DNA from: Eutreptiella sp. 'Long Island Sound 2002'
Lineage: Eukaryota; Euglenozoa; Euglenophyceae; Eutreptiales; Eutreptiaceae
Reading direction: 5' to 3'
Assembly: GCA_964036045.1 (NCBI GenBank)
Contig: OZ038388.1
Location: 2,241,501-2,305,500 of the forward strand
Length of the DNA: 64,000 bases
Both the position numbers and the translations under genes were made by a program. The notes below the pieces were generated by a model. That model was given only the letters and a program-made list of their open reading frames with translations, searched no databases and was not told where the DNA came from. Shown here one piece after another: positions 1 through 13,100 of this stretch; position 1 is the stretch's first letter; each line of letters starts with the position of its first letter.

Positions 1-414
1 CAGCATCGTATTTTCATGCAGACTGGTTTATGATTGATTGGCCTTTCCGAAATGTTTTCTGTCAAACCCTTGTCTGAGTTGTTTTCATTGGTTTTTTCCA
101 TGATTTGAACCCTTTGTTGATGATAGTGATTGTGCTTTGTATGATGTAGTGCTTCAAGAAACCCGAATGTTGAGTGGAAGTTCATTGTACTGGACAAGAA
201 CCACAAGTTTTGGGAATGTTCATACGTACATTCCGTGAGGTGTTGGTGGTGTAATTCTCTACATGGCATTTTGAGCTTTTCAACAGCGGCTTAAAGTTGG
301 TGAACATGAGGGTTTAGCTAGCGTGGTTGCATTCAGCCCATTGGTTGCTTTTGTCTCCCCTCTTTGTGTGTTTGTGTTTGTGGGCCTGTGCATGTGCAAG
401 ACAGCATTGGGTAT

Positions 415-1240
415 GTAGCCTTTTTGATTCATCCCTCTTTGGGGACCCCAAGATGGCAGCATCCCTCCCTGGTTTGGTCCCCTAAGACACCAAGGGTTGT
501 GTGGATGGTTTTAATTTCTCGTGCTTTGGGTACCTTGATATTGCAGGGGATCCAATTCCTCCCCACTCTAGGGACCCTAAGACAGCAACGCCAATGTAGC
601 ATTTGATCCCTCCTTGCCTTGGTGATGGCAGATGTTTTGTGGCCTATTTTGGTTCCACCCTGCTACATGGACCCCAAGATGGCAAGGGTTATGTAGCTAT
701 TTTTCATTTTTTCGCGCTTATGGGACCCCAACTGGGTGGGGGCCATGTTGCCATTTAGATTCCTCTCGCTTTGGGTGGTCATATAGCTTTTTGAATCCCT
801 CCGCACCCGGTGTGGAGATTCTGCGGCAGCAGAAAAAATGCAGTCCATTTTGAGTCCTATGAATCCCGAGATGGTAGGTGGCAGGTTGCTATTATGATTC
901 CTCCCCACTCAAGCGACCCTAAGGCGGCAAGGGTTATGTAGCCATTTTTGTTTCCTCCCTGCTCTGGGACCCTGCTCTTTTGATTCCTCCCTGCTTTGGG
1001 GACCACCAGAGGGGTAATGTAGGTTTTATGATCCCTCCCTGCCGCCCCCCCCCCCCCCCAACCCCACCCCCAAGGTCGCGGTTATGTAGCTACTTTGGAT
1101 CCTTCCTGGTTTGGCAATTCCAAGGCAACAGGTGTCATGTAGCAACATTTTTTACTTTGCCCCTGCTTTGGGGACCCTGAGACAGCAAGGGTTATTTAGC
1201 AATTTTGATCCCTTTCTGCTCAAAGGACCACGAGACGGAC
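415..1240 (+). repeat. Internal 50-65 bp modules inside each higher-order unit
   Basis: About 800 bp of each unit is made of roughly 14 degenerate modules. A typical module has 'TTTGGGGACCCTAAGA', then 'GGCAAGGGTTATGTAGC', then 'ATTTTGATTCCTCCCTGC'. Unit 1 is given as the example; the same block recurs in all later units. One module contains a long C homopolymer (1043-1059 in unit 1). Related single modules occur outside the array at 25310-25600, 28425-28480, 29702-29956 and 43685-43795, so this is a dispersed minisatellite family that has also been trapped inside the larger repeat. Confidence 0.85.
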
Positions 1241-4200
1241 AGTTTTGGTGTACACCCATGCTGTTGTTTGTTGCTGTGCTACAGTATGCTGCCCACACTA
1301 TGATGAGATTTCCATGGAGTCGTCTGATTCTTGATGCATAATTTACTAACTGATATGTCAATATGTTATGTGTTCATCTGACTGCTTGCTTGTGTTGTTG
1401 GAGTGTCTAAGGTTCAGATTGGGTTCAATGACATGATGATACAAAACATCTTAATTTTCATGTGGACTGCTTAATTATCGATTGGCCTTTCTGAGCCGTT
1501 CTCAGGGTTATTGGTCACTCTGCAGGGATACGTGCTGTGCACTGCACCACATTGACAGGTCAGCAGGCCACAAGGGGTGCGCCTGACCATCGTGGCCGCT
1601 TCCGCTGTCTATCTGCTGACAGGATGCCAAAAGTGTTTCTTGTGATCAAGATGGTACCAGCATCATTCCCATTGCCAGGCATTTAATCCTGCTTCTGCAT
1701 GAGTTTATTCATTGGTGGTTGCTGTTGCTTCTGCATGTTGAAGCTGCACATTTTCCAGACAAACCTGATGACATTTGAATGGCATATTTCCATTGATGAA
1801 AATTTGATGTTCGATTGGCCTTCTGAAGTTTGCCTTGATGTTGTTTTTGGGTTGTGCTGATCTTGTACATGCAAGCTTGTCAACCAGGTACAGCATCGTA
1901 TTTTCATGCAGCTGGTTTATGATTGATTGGCCTTTCCGAAATGTTTTCTGTCAAACCCTTGTCTGAGTTGTTTTCATTGGTTTTTTCCATGATTTGAATC
2001 CTGTGTTGATGATAGTGATTGTGCCTTGTATGATGTAGTGCTTCAAGAAACCCGAATGTTGAGTGGAAGTTCATTGTACTGGACAAGAACCACAAGTTTT
2101 GGGAATGTTCATACGTACATTCCGTGAGGTGTTGGTGGTGTAATTCTCTACATGGCATTTTGAGCTTTTCAACAGCGGCTTAAAGTTGGTGAACATGAGG
2201 GTTTAGCTAGCGTGGTTGCATTCAGCCCATTGGTTGCTTTTGTCTCCCCTCTTTGTGTGTTTGTGTTTGTGGGCCTGTGCATGTGCAAGACAGCATTGGG
2301 TATGTAGCCTTTTTGATTCATCCCTCTTTGGGGACCCCAAGATGGCAGCATCCCTCCCTGGTTTGGTCCCCTAAGACACCAAGGGTTGTGTGGATGGTTT
2401 TAATTTCTCGTGCTTTGGGCACTTTGATATTGCAGGGGATCCAATTCCACCCCACTCTAGGGACCCTAAGACAGCAATGCCAATGTAGCATTTGATCCCT
2501 CCTTGCTTTGGTGATGGCAGACGTTTTGTGGCCTATTTTGGTTCCACCCTGCTACATGGACCCCAAGATGGCAAGGGTTATGTAGCTATTTTTCATTTTT
2601 TCGCGCTTATGGGACCCCAACTGGGTGGGGGCCATGTTGCCATTTAGATTCCTCTCGCTTTGGGTGGTCATATAGCTTTTTGAATCCCTCCGCACCCGGT
2701 GTGGAGATTCTGTGGCAGCAGAAAAAATGCAGTCCATTTTGAGTCCTATGAATCCCGAGACGGTAGGTGGCAGGTTGCTATTATGATTCCTCCCCACTCA
2801 AGCGACCCCAAGGCGGCAAGGGTTATGTAGCCATTTTTGTTTCCTCCCTGCTCTGGGACCCTGCTCTTTTGATTCCTCCCTGCTTTGGGGACCACCAGAG
2901 GGGTAATGTAGGTTTTATGATCCCTCCCTGCCCCCCCCCCCCCCCAACCCCACCCCCAAGGTCGCGGTTATGTAGCTACTTTGGATCCTTCCTGGTTTGG
3001 CAATTCCAAGGCAACAGGTGTCATGTAGCAACATTTTTTACTTTGCCCCTGCTTTGGGGACCCTGAGACAGCAAGGGTTATTTAGCAATTTTGATCCCTT
3101 TCTGCTCAAAGGACCACGAGACGGACAGTTTTGGTGTACACCCATGCTGTTGTTTGTTGCTGTGCTACAGTATGCTGCCCACACTATGATGAGATTTCCA
3201 TGGAGTCGTCTGATTCTTGATGCATAATTTACTAACTGATATGTCAATATGTTATGTGTTCATCTGACTGCTTGCTTGTGTTGTTGGAGTGTCTAAGGTT
3301 CAGATTGGGTTCAATGACATGATGATACAAAACATCTTAATTTTCATGTGGACTGCTTAATTATCGATTGGCCTTTCTGAGCCGTTCTCAGGGTTATTGG
3401 TCACTCTGCAGGGATACGTGCTGTGCACTGCACCACATTGACAGGTCAGCAGGCCACAAGGGGTGCGCCTGACCATCGTGGCCGCTTCCGCTGTCTATCT
3501 GCTGACAGGATGCCAAAAGTGTTTCTTGTGATCAAGATGGTACCAGCATCATTCCCATTGCCAGGCATTTAATCCTGCTTCTGCATGAGTTTATTCATTG
3601 GTGGTTGCTGTTGCTTCTGCATGTTGAAGCTGCACATTTTCCAGACAAACCTGATGACATTTGAATGGCATATTTCCATTGATGAAAATTTGATGTTCGA
3701 TTGGCCTTCTGAAGTTTGCCTTGATGTTGTTTTTGGGTTGTGCTGATCTTGTACATGCAAGCTTGTCAACCAGGTACAGCATCGTATTTTCATGCAGCTG
3801 GTTTATGATTGATTGGCCTTTCCGAAATGTTTTCTGTCAAACCCTTGTCTGAGTTGTTTTCATTGGTTTTTTCCATGATTTGAATCCTGTGTTGATGATA
3901 GTGATTGTGCCTTGTATGATGTAGTGCTTCAAGAAACCCGAATGTTGAGTGGAAGTTCATTGTACTGGACAAGAACCACAAGTTTTGGGAATGTTCATAC
4001 GTACATTCCGTGAGGTGTTGGTGGTGTAATTCTCTACATGGCATTTTGAGCTTTTCAACAGCGGCTTAAAGTTGGTGAACATGAGGGTTTAGCTAGCGTG
4101 GTTGCATTCAGCCCATTGGTTGCTTTTGTCTCCCCTCTTTGTGTGTTTGTGTTTGTGGGCCTGTGCATGTGCAAGACAGCATTGGGTATGTAGCCTTTTT

Positions 4201-7068
4201 GATTCATCCCTCTTTGGGGACCCCAAGATGGCAGCATCCCTCCCTGGTTTGGTCCCCTAAGACACCAAGGGTTGTGTGGATGGTTTTAATTTCTCGTGCT
4301 TTGGGCACTTTGATATTGCAGGGGATCCAATTCCACCCCACTCTAGGGACCCTAAGACAGCAATGCCAATGTAGCATTTGATCCCTCCTTGCCTTGGTGA
4401 TGGCAGACGTTTTGTGGCCTATTTTGGTTCCACCCTGCTACATGGACCCCAAGATGGCAAGGGTTATGTAGCTATTTTTCATTTTTTCGCGCTTATGGGA
4501 CCCCAACTGGGTGGGGGCCATGTTGCCATTTAGATTCCTCTCGCTTTGGGTGGTCATATAGCTTTTTGAATCCCTCCGCACCCGGTGTGGGGATTCTGCG
4601 GCAGCAGACAAAATGCAGTCCATTTTGAGTCCTATGAATCCCGAGACGGTAGGTGGCAGGTTGCTATTATGATTCCTCCCCACTCAAGCGACCCCAAGGC
4701 GGCAAGGGTTATGTAGCCATTTTTGTTTCCTCCCTGCTCTGGGACCCTGCTCTTTTGATTCCTCCCTGCTTTGGGGACCACCAGAGGGGTAATGTAGGTT
4801 TTATGATCCCTCCCTGCCCCCCCCCCCCCCCCCAACCCCACCCCCAAGGTGGCGGTTATGTAGCTACTTTGGATCCTTCCTGGTTTGGCAATTCCAAGGC
4901 AACAGGTGTCATGTAGCAACATTTTTTACTTTGCCCCTGCTTTGGGGACCCTGAGACAGCAAGGGTTATTTAGCAATTTTGATCCCTTTCTGCTCAAAGG
5001 ACCACGAGACGGACAGTTTTGGTGTACACCCATGCTGTTGTTTGTTGCTGTGCTACAGTATGCTGCCCACACTATGATGAGATTTCCATGGAGTCGTCTG
5101 ATTCTTGATGCATAATTTACTAACTGATATGTCAATATGTTATGTGTTCATCTGACTGCTTGCTTGTGTTGTTGGAGTGTCTAAGGTTCAGATTGGGTTC
5201 AATGACATGATGATACAAAACATCTTAATTTTCATGTGGACTGCTTAATTATCGATTGGCCTTTCTGAGCCGTTCTCAGGGTTATTGGTCACTCTGCAGG
5301 GATACGTGCTGTGCACTGCACCACATTGACAGGTCAGCAGGCCACAAGGGGTGCGCCTGACCATCGTGGCCGCTTCCGCTGTCTATCTGCTGACAGGATG
5401 CCAAAAGTGTTTCTTGTGATCAAGATGGTACCAGCATCATTCCCATTGCCAGGCATTTAATCCTGCTTCTGCATGAGTTTATTCATTGGTGGTTGCTGTT
5501 GCTTCTGCATGTTGAAGCTGCACATTTTCCAGACAAACCTGATGACATTTGAATGGCATATTTCCATTGATGAAAATTTGATGTTCGATTGGCCTTCTGA
5601 AGTTTGCCTTGATGTTGTTTTTGGGTTGTGCTGATCTTGTACATGCAAGCTTGTCAACCGGGTACAGCATCGTATTTTCATGCAGCTGGTTTATGGTTGA
5701 TTGGCCTTTCCGAAATGTTTTCTGTCAAACCCTTGTCTGAGTTGTTTTCATTGGTTTTTTCCATGATTTGAATCCTGTGTTGATGATAGTGATTGTGCCT
5801 TGTATGATGTAGTGCTTCAAGAAACCCGAATGTTGAGTGGAAGTTCATTGTACTGGACAAGAACCACAAGTTTTGGGAATGTTCATACGTACATTCCGTG
5901 AGGTGTTGGTGGTGTAATTCTCTACATGGCATTTTGAGCTTTTCAACAGCGGCTTAAAGTTGGTGAACATGAGGGTTTAGCTAGCGTGGTTGCATTCAGC
6001 CCATTGGTTGCTTTTGTCTCCCCTCTTTGTGTGTTTGTGTTTGTGGGCCTGTGCATGTGCAAGACAGCATTGGGTATGTAGCCTTTTTGATTCATCCCTC
6101 TTTGGGGACCCCAAGATGGCAGCATCCCTCCCTGGTTTGGTCCCCTAAGACACCAAGGGTTGTGTGGATGGTTTTAATTTCTCGTGCTTTGGGCACTTTG
6201 ATATTGCAGGGGATCCAATTCCACCCCACTCTAGGGACCCTAAGACAGCAATGCCAATGTAGCATTTGATCCCTCCTTGCTTTGGTGATGGCAGACGTTT
6301 TGTGGCCTATTTTGGTTCCACCCTGCTACATGGACCCCAAGATGGCAAGGGTTATGTAGATATTTTTCATTTTTTCGCGCTTATGGGACCCCAACTGGGT
6401 GGGGGCCATGTTGCCATTTAGATTCCTCTCGCTTTGGGTGGTCATATAGCTTTTTGAATCCCTCCGCACCCGGTGTGGAGATTCTGCGGCAGCAGACAAA
6501 ATGCAGTCCATTTTGAGTCCTATGAATCCCGAGACGGTAGGTGGCAGGTTGCTATTATGATTCTTCCCCACTCAAGCGACCCCAAGGCGGCAAGGGTTAT
6601 GTAGCCATTTTTGTTTCCTCCCTGCTCTGGGACCCTGCTCTTTTGATTCCTCCCTGCTTTGGGGACCACCAGAGGGGTAATGTAGGTTTTATGATCCCTC
6701 CCTGCCCCCCCCCCCCCAACCCCACCCCCAAGGTCGCGGTTATGTAGCTACTTTGGATCCTTCCTGGTTTGGCAATTCCAAGGCAACAGGTGTCATGTAG
6801 CAACATTTTTTACTTTGCCCCTGCTTTGGGGACCCTGAGACAGCAAGGGTTATTTAGCAATTTTGATCCCTTTCTGCTCAAAGGACCACGAGACGGACAG
6901 TTTTGGTGTACACCCATGCTGTTGTTTGTTGCTGTGCTACAGTATGCTGCCCACACTATGATGAGATTTCCATGGAGTCGTCTGATTCTTGATGCATAAT
7001 TTACTAACTGATATGTCAATATGTTATGTGTTCATCTGACTGCTTGCTTGTGTTGTTGGAGTGTCTAA

Positions 7069-7174
7069 GGTTCAGATTGGGTTCAATGACATGATGATAC
7101 AAAACATCTTAATTTTCATGTGGTTCAGATTGGGTTCAATGACATGATGATACAAAACATCTTAATTTTCATGT
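7069..7174 (+). repeat. 53-bp tandem duplication inside one unit
   Basis: The segment beginning GGTTCAGATTGGGTTCAATG occurs at 7069-7121 and again at 7122-7174. Every other unit has it once. It explains the 1937-bp length of the unit starting at 5665. Confidence 0.95.
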
Positions 7175-10100
7175 GGACTGCTTAATTATCGATTGGCCTT
7201 TCTGAGCCGTTCTCAGGGTTATTGGTCACTCTGGAGGGATACGTGCTGTGCACTGCACCACATTGACAGGTCAGCAGGCCACAAGGGGTGCGCCTGACCA
7301 TCGTGGCCGCTTCCGCTGTCTATCTGCTGACAGGATGCCAAAAGTGTTTCTTGTGATCAAGATGGTACCAGCATCATTCCCATTGCCAGGCATTTAATCC
7401 TGCTTCTGCATGAGTTTATTCATTGGTGGTTGCTGTTGCTTCTGCATGTTGAAGCTGCACATTTTCCAGACAAACCTGATGACATTTGAATGGCATATTT
7501 CCATTGATGAAAATTTGATGTTCGATTGGCCTTCTGAAGTTTGCCTTGATGTTGTTTTTGGGTTGTGCTGATCTTGTACATGCAAGCTTGTCAACCGGGT
7601 ACAGCATCGTATTTTCATGCAGCTGGTTTATGGTTGATTGGCCTTTCCGAAATGTTTTCTGTCAAACCCTTGTCTGAGTTGTTTTCATTGGTTTTTTCCA
7701 TGATTTGAATCCTGTGTTGATGATAGTGATTGTGCCTTGTATGATGTAGTGCTTCAAGAAACCCGAATGTTGAGTGGAAGTTCATTGTACTGGACAAGAA
7801 CCACAAGTTTTGGGAATGTTCATACGTACATTCCGTGAGGTGTTGGTGGTGTAATTCTCTACATGGCATTTTGAGCTTTTCAACAGCGGCTTAAAGTTGG
7901 TGAACATGAGGGTTTAGCTAGCGTGGTTGCATTCAGCCCATTGGTTGCTTTTGTCTCCCCTCTTTGTGTGTTTGTGTTTGTGGGCCTGTGCATGTGCAAG
8001 ACAGCATTGGGTATGTAGCCTTTTTGATTCATCCCTCTTTGGGGACCCCAAGATGGCAGCATCCCTCCCTGGTTTGGTCCCCTAAGACACCAAGGGTTGT
8101 GTGGATGGTTTTAATTTCTCGTGCTTTGGGCACTTTGATATTGCAGGGGATCCAATTCCACCCCACTCTAGGGACCCTAAGACAGCAATGCCAATGTAGC
8201 ATTTGATCCCTCCTTGCCTTGGTGATGGCAGATGTTTTGTGGCCTATTTTGGTTCCACCCTGCTACATGGACCCCAAGATGGCAAGGGTTATGTAGCTAT
8301 TTTTCATTTTTTCGTGCTTATGGGACCCCAACTGGGTGGGGGCCATGCTGCCATTTAGATTCCTCTCGCTTTGGGTGGTCATATAGCTTTTTGAATCCCT
8401 CCGCACCCGGTGTGGGGATTCTGCGGCAGCAGACAAAATGCCGCCCATTTTGAGTCCTATGAATCCCGAGACGGTAGGTGGCAGGTTGCTATTATGATTC
8501 CTCCCCATTCAAGCGACCCTAAGGCGGCAAGGGTTATGTAGCCATTTTTGTTTCCTCCCTGCTCTGGGACCCTGCTCTTTTGATTCCTCCCTGCTTTGGG
8601 GACCACCAGAGGGGTAATGTAGGTTTTATGATCCCTCCCTGCCCCCCCCCCCCCAACCCCACCCCCAAGGTCGTGGTTATGTAGCTACTTTGGATCCTTC
8701 CTGGTTTGGCAATTCCAAGGCAACAGGTGTCATGTAGCAACATTTTTTACTTTGCCCCTGCTTTGAGGACCCTGAGACAGCAAGGGTTATTTAGCAATTT
8801 TGATCCCAAAGGACCACGAGACGGACAGTTTTGGTGTGCACCCATGCTGTTGTTTGTTGCTGTGCTACAGTATGCTGCCCACACTATGATGAGATTTCCA
8901 TGGAGTCGTCTGATTCTTGATGCATAATTTACTAACTGATATGTCAATATGTTATGTGTTCATCTGACTGCTTGCTTGTGTTGTTGGAGTGTCTAAGGTT
9001 CAGATTGGGTTCAATGGCATGATGATACAAAACATCTTAATTTTCATGTGGACTGCTTAATTATCGATTGGCCTTTCTGAGCCGTTCTCAGGGTTATTGG
9101 TCACTCTGGAGGGATACGTGCTGTGCACTGAACCACATTGACAGGTCAGCAGGCCACAAGGGGTGCGCCTGACCATCGTGGCCGCTTCCGCTGTCTATCT
9201 GCTGACAGGATGCCAAAAGTGTTTCTTGTGATCAAGATGGTACCAGCATCATTCCCATTGCCAGGCATTTAATCCTGCTTCTGCATGAGTTTATTCATCG
9301 GTGGTTGCTGTTGCTTCTGCATGTTGAAGCTGCACATTTTCCAGGCAAACCTGATGACATTTGAATGGCATATTTCCATTGATGAAAATTTGATGTTCGA
9401 TTGGCCTTCTGAAGTTTGCCTTGATGTTGTTTTTGGGTTGTGCTGATCTTGTACATGCAAGCTTGTCAACCAGGTACAGCATCGTATTTTCATGCAGCTG
9501 GTTTATGATTGATTGGCCTTTCCGAAATGTTTTCTGTCAAACCCTTGTCTGAGTTGTTTTCATTGGTTTTTTCCATGATTTGAATCCTGTGTTGATGATA
9601 GTGATTGTGCCTTGTATGATGTAGTGCTTCAAGAAACCCGAATGTTGAGTGGAAGTTCATTGTACTGGACAAGAACCACAAGTTTTGGGAATGTTCATAC
9701 GTACATTCCGTGAGGTGTTGGTGGTGTAATTCTCTACATGGCATTTTGAGCTTTTCAACAGCGGCTTAAAGTTGGTGAACATGAGGGTTTAGCTAGCGTG
9801 GTTGCATTCAGCCCATTGGTTGCTTTTGTCTCCCCTCTTTGTGTGTTTGTGTTTGTGGGCCTGTGCATGTGCAAGACAGCATTGGGTATGTAGCCTTTAT
9901 GATTCATCCCTCTTTGGGGACCCCAAGATGGCAGCATCCCTCCCTGGTTTGGTCCCCTAAGACACCAAGGGTTGTGTGGATGGTTTTAATTTCTCGTGCT
10001 TTGGGTACCTTGATATTGCAGGGGATCCAATTCCACCCCACTCTAGGGACCCTAAGACAGCAATGCCAATGTAGCATTTGATACCTCCTTGCTTTGGTGA

Positions 10101-13100
10101 TGGCAGACGTTTTGTGGCCTATTTTGGTTCCACCCTGCTACATGGACCCCAAGATGGCAAGGGTTATGTAGCTATTTTTCATTTTTTCGCGCTTATGGGA
10201 CCCCAACTGGGTGGGGGCCATGCTGCCATTTAGATTCCTCTCGCTTTGGGTGGTCATATAGCTTTTTGAATCCCTCCGCACCCGGTGTGGGGATTCTGCG
10301 GCAGCAGACAAAATGTAGCCCATTTTGAGTCCTATGAATCCCGAGACGGTAGGTGGCAGGTTGCTATTATGATTCCTCCCCACTCAAGCGACCCCAAGGC
10401 GGCAAGGGTTATGTAGCCATTTTTGTTTCCTCCCTGCTCTGGGACCCTGCTCTTTTGATTCCTCCCTGCTTTGGGGACCACCAGAGGGGTAATGTAGGTT
10501 TTATGATCCCTCCCTGCCCCCCCCCCCCCAACCCCACCCCCAAGGTCGTGGTTATGTAGCTACTTTGGATCCTTCCTGGTTTGGCAATTCCAAGGCAACA
10601 GGTGTCATGTAGCAACATTTTTTACTTTGCCCCTGCTTTGAGGACCCTGAGACAGCAAGGGTTATTTAGCAATTTTGATGGTGTTCTGCTCGAGACGGAC
10701 AGTTTTGGTGTGCACCCATGCTGTTGTTTGTTGCTGTGCTACAGTATGCTGCCCACACTATGATGAGATTTCCATGGAGTCGTCTGATTCTTGATGCATA
10801 ATTTACTAACTGATATGTCAATATGTTATGTGTTCATCTGACTGCTTGCTTGTGTTGTTGGAGTGTCTAAGGTTCAGATTGGGTTCAATGACATGATGAT
10901 ACAAAACATCTTAATTTTCATGTGGACTGCTTAATTATCGATTGGCCTTTCTGAGCCGTTCTCGTGGTTATTGGTCACTCTGCAGGGATACGTGCTGTGC
11001 TCTGCAACACATTGACAGGTCAGCAGGCCACAAGGGGTGCGCCTGACCATCGTGGCCGCTTCCGCTGTCTATCTGCTGACAGGATGCCAAAAGTGTTTCT
11101 TGTGATCAAGATGGTACCAGCATCATTCCCATTGCCAGGCATTTAATCCTGCTTCTGCATGAGTTTATTCATTGGTGGTTGCTGTTGCTTCTGCATGTTG
11201 AAGCTGCACATTTTCCAGGCAAACCTGATGACATTTGAATGGCACATTTCCATTGATGAAAATTTGATGTTCGATTGGCCTTCTGAAGTTTGCCTTGATG
11301 TTGTTTTTGGGTTGTGCTGATCTTGTACATGCAAGCTTGTCAACCAGGTACAGCATCGTATTTTCATGCAGCTGGTTTATGGTTGATTGGCCTTTCCGAA
11401 ATGTTTTCTGTCAAACCCTTGTCTGAGTTGTTTTCATTGGTTTTTTCCATGATTTGAATCCTGTGTTGATGATAGTGATTGTGCCTTGTATGATGTAGTG
11501 CTTCAAGAAACCCGAATGTTGAGTGGAAGTTCATTGTACTGGACAAGAACCACAAGTTTTGGGAATGTTCATACGTACATTCCGTGAGGTGTTGGTGGTG
11601 TAATTCTCTACATGGCATTTTGAGCTTTTCAACAGCGGCTTAAAGTTGGTGAACATGAGGGTTTAGCTAGCGTGGTTGCATTCAGCCCATTGGTTGCTTT
11701 TGTCTCCCCTCTTTGTGTGTTTGTGTTTGTGGGCCTGTGCATGTGCAAGACAGCATTGGGTATGTAGCCTTTTTGATTCATCCCTCTTTGGGGACCCCAA
11801 GATGGCAGCATCCCTCCCTGCTGTGGTCCCCTCAGACACCAAGGGTTGTGTGGATGGTTTTAATTTCTCGTGCTTTGGGTACCTTGATATTGCAGGGGAT
11901 CCAATTCCACCCCACTCTAGGTACCCTAAGACAGCAACGCCAATGTAGCATTTGATACCTCCTTGCCTTGGTGATGGCAGACGTTTTGTGGCCTATTTTG
12001 GTTCCACCCTGCTACATGGACCCCAAGATGGCAAGGGTTATGGAGCTATTTTTCATTTTTTCGTGCTTATGGGACCCCAACTGGGTGGGGGCCATGTTGC
12101 CATTTAGATTCCTCTCGCTTTGGGTGGTCATATAGCTTTTTGAATCCCTCCGCACCCGGTGTGGGGATTCTGCGGCAGCAGACAAAATGCAGTCCATTTT
12201 GAGTCCTATGAATCCCGAGACGGTAGGTGGCAGGTTGCTATTATGATTCCTCCCCACTCAAGCGACCCTAAGGCGGCAAGGGTTATGTAGCCATTTTTGT
12301 TTCCTCCCTGCTCTGGGACCCTGCTCTTTTGATTCCTCCCTGCTTTGGGGACCACCAGAGGGGTAATGTAGGTTTTATGATCCCTCCCTGCCCCCCCCCC
12401 CCCCCAACCCCACCCCCAAGGTCGTGGTTATGTAGCTACTTTGGATCCTTCCTGGTTTGGCAATTCCAAGGCAACAGGTGTCATGTAGCAACATTTTTTA
12501 CTTTGCCCCTGCTTTGGGGACCCTGAGACAGCAAGGGTTATTTAGCAATTTTGATCCCAAAGGACCACGAGAGGGACAGTTTTGGTGTACACCCATGCTG
12601 TTGTTTGTTGCTGTGCTACAGTATGCTGCCCACACTATGATGAGATTTCCATGGAGTCGTCTGATTCTTGATGCATAATTTACTAACTGATATGTCAATA
12701 TGTTATGTGTTCATCTGACTGCTTGCTTGTGTTGTTGGAGTGTCTAAGGTTCAGATTGGGTTCAATGACATGATGATACAAAACATCTTAATTTTCATGT
12801 GGACTGCTTAATTATCGATTGGCCTTTCTGAGCCGTTCTCGTGGTTATTGGTCACTCTGCAGGGATACGTGCTGTGCACTGCACCACATTGACAGGTCAG
12901 CAGGCCACAAGGGGTGCGCCTGACCATCGTGGCCGCTTCCGCTGTCTATCTGCTGACAGGATGCCAAAAGTGTTTCTTGTGATCAAGATGGTACCAGCAT
13001 CATTCCCATTGCCAGGCATTTAATCCTGCTTCTGCATGAGTTTATTCATTGGTGGTTGCTGTTGCTTCTGCATGTTGAAGCTGCACATTTTCCAGGCAAA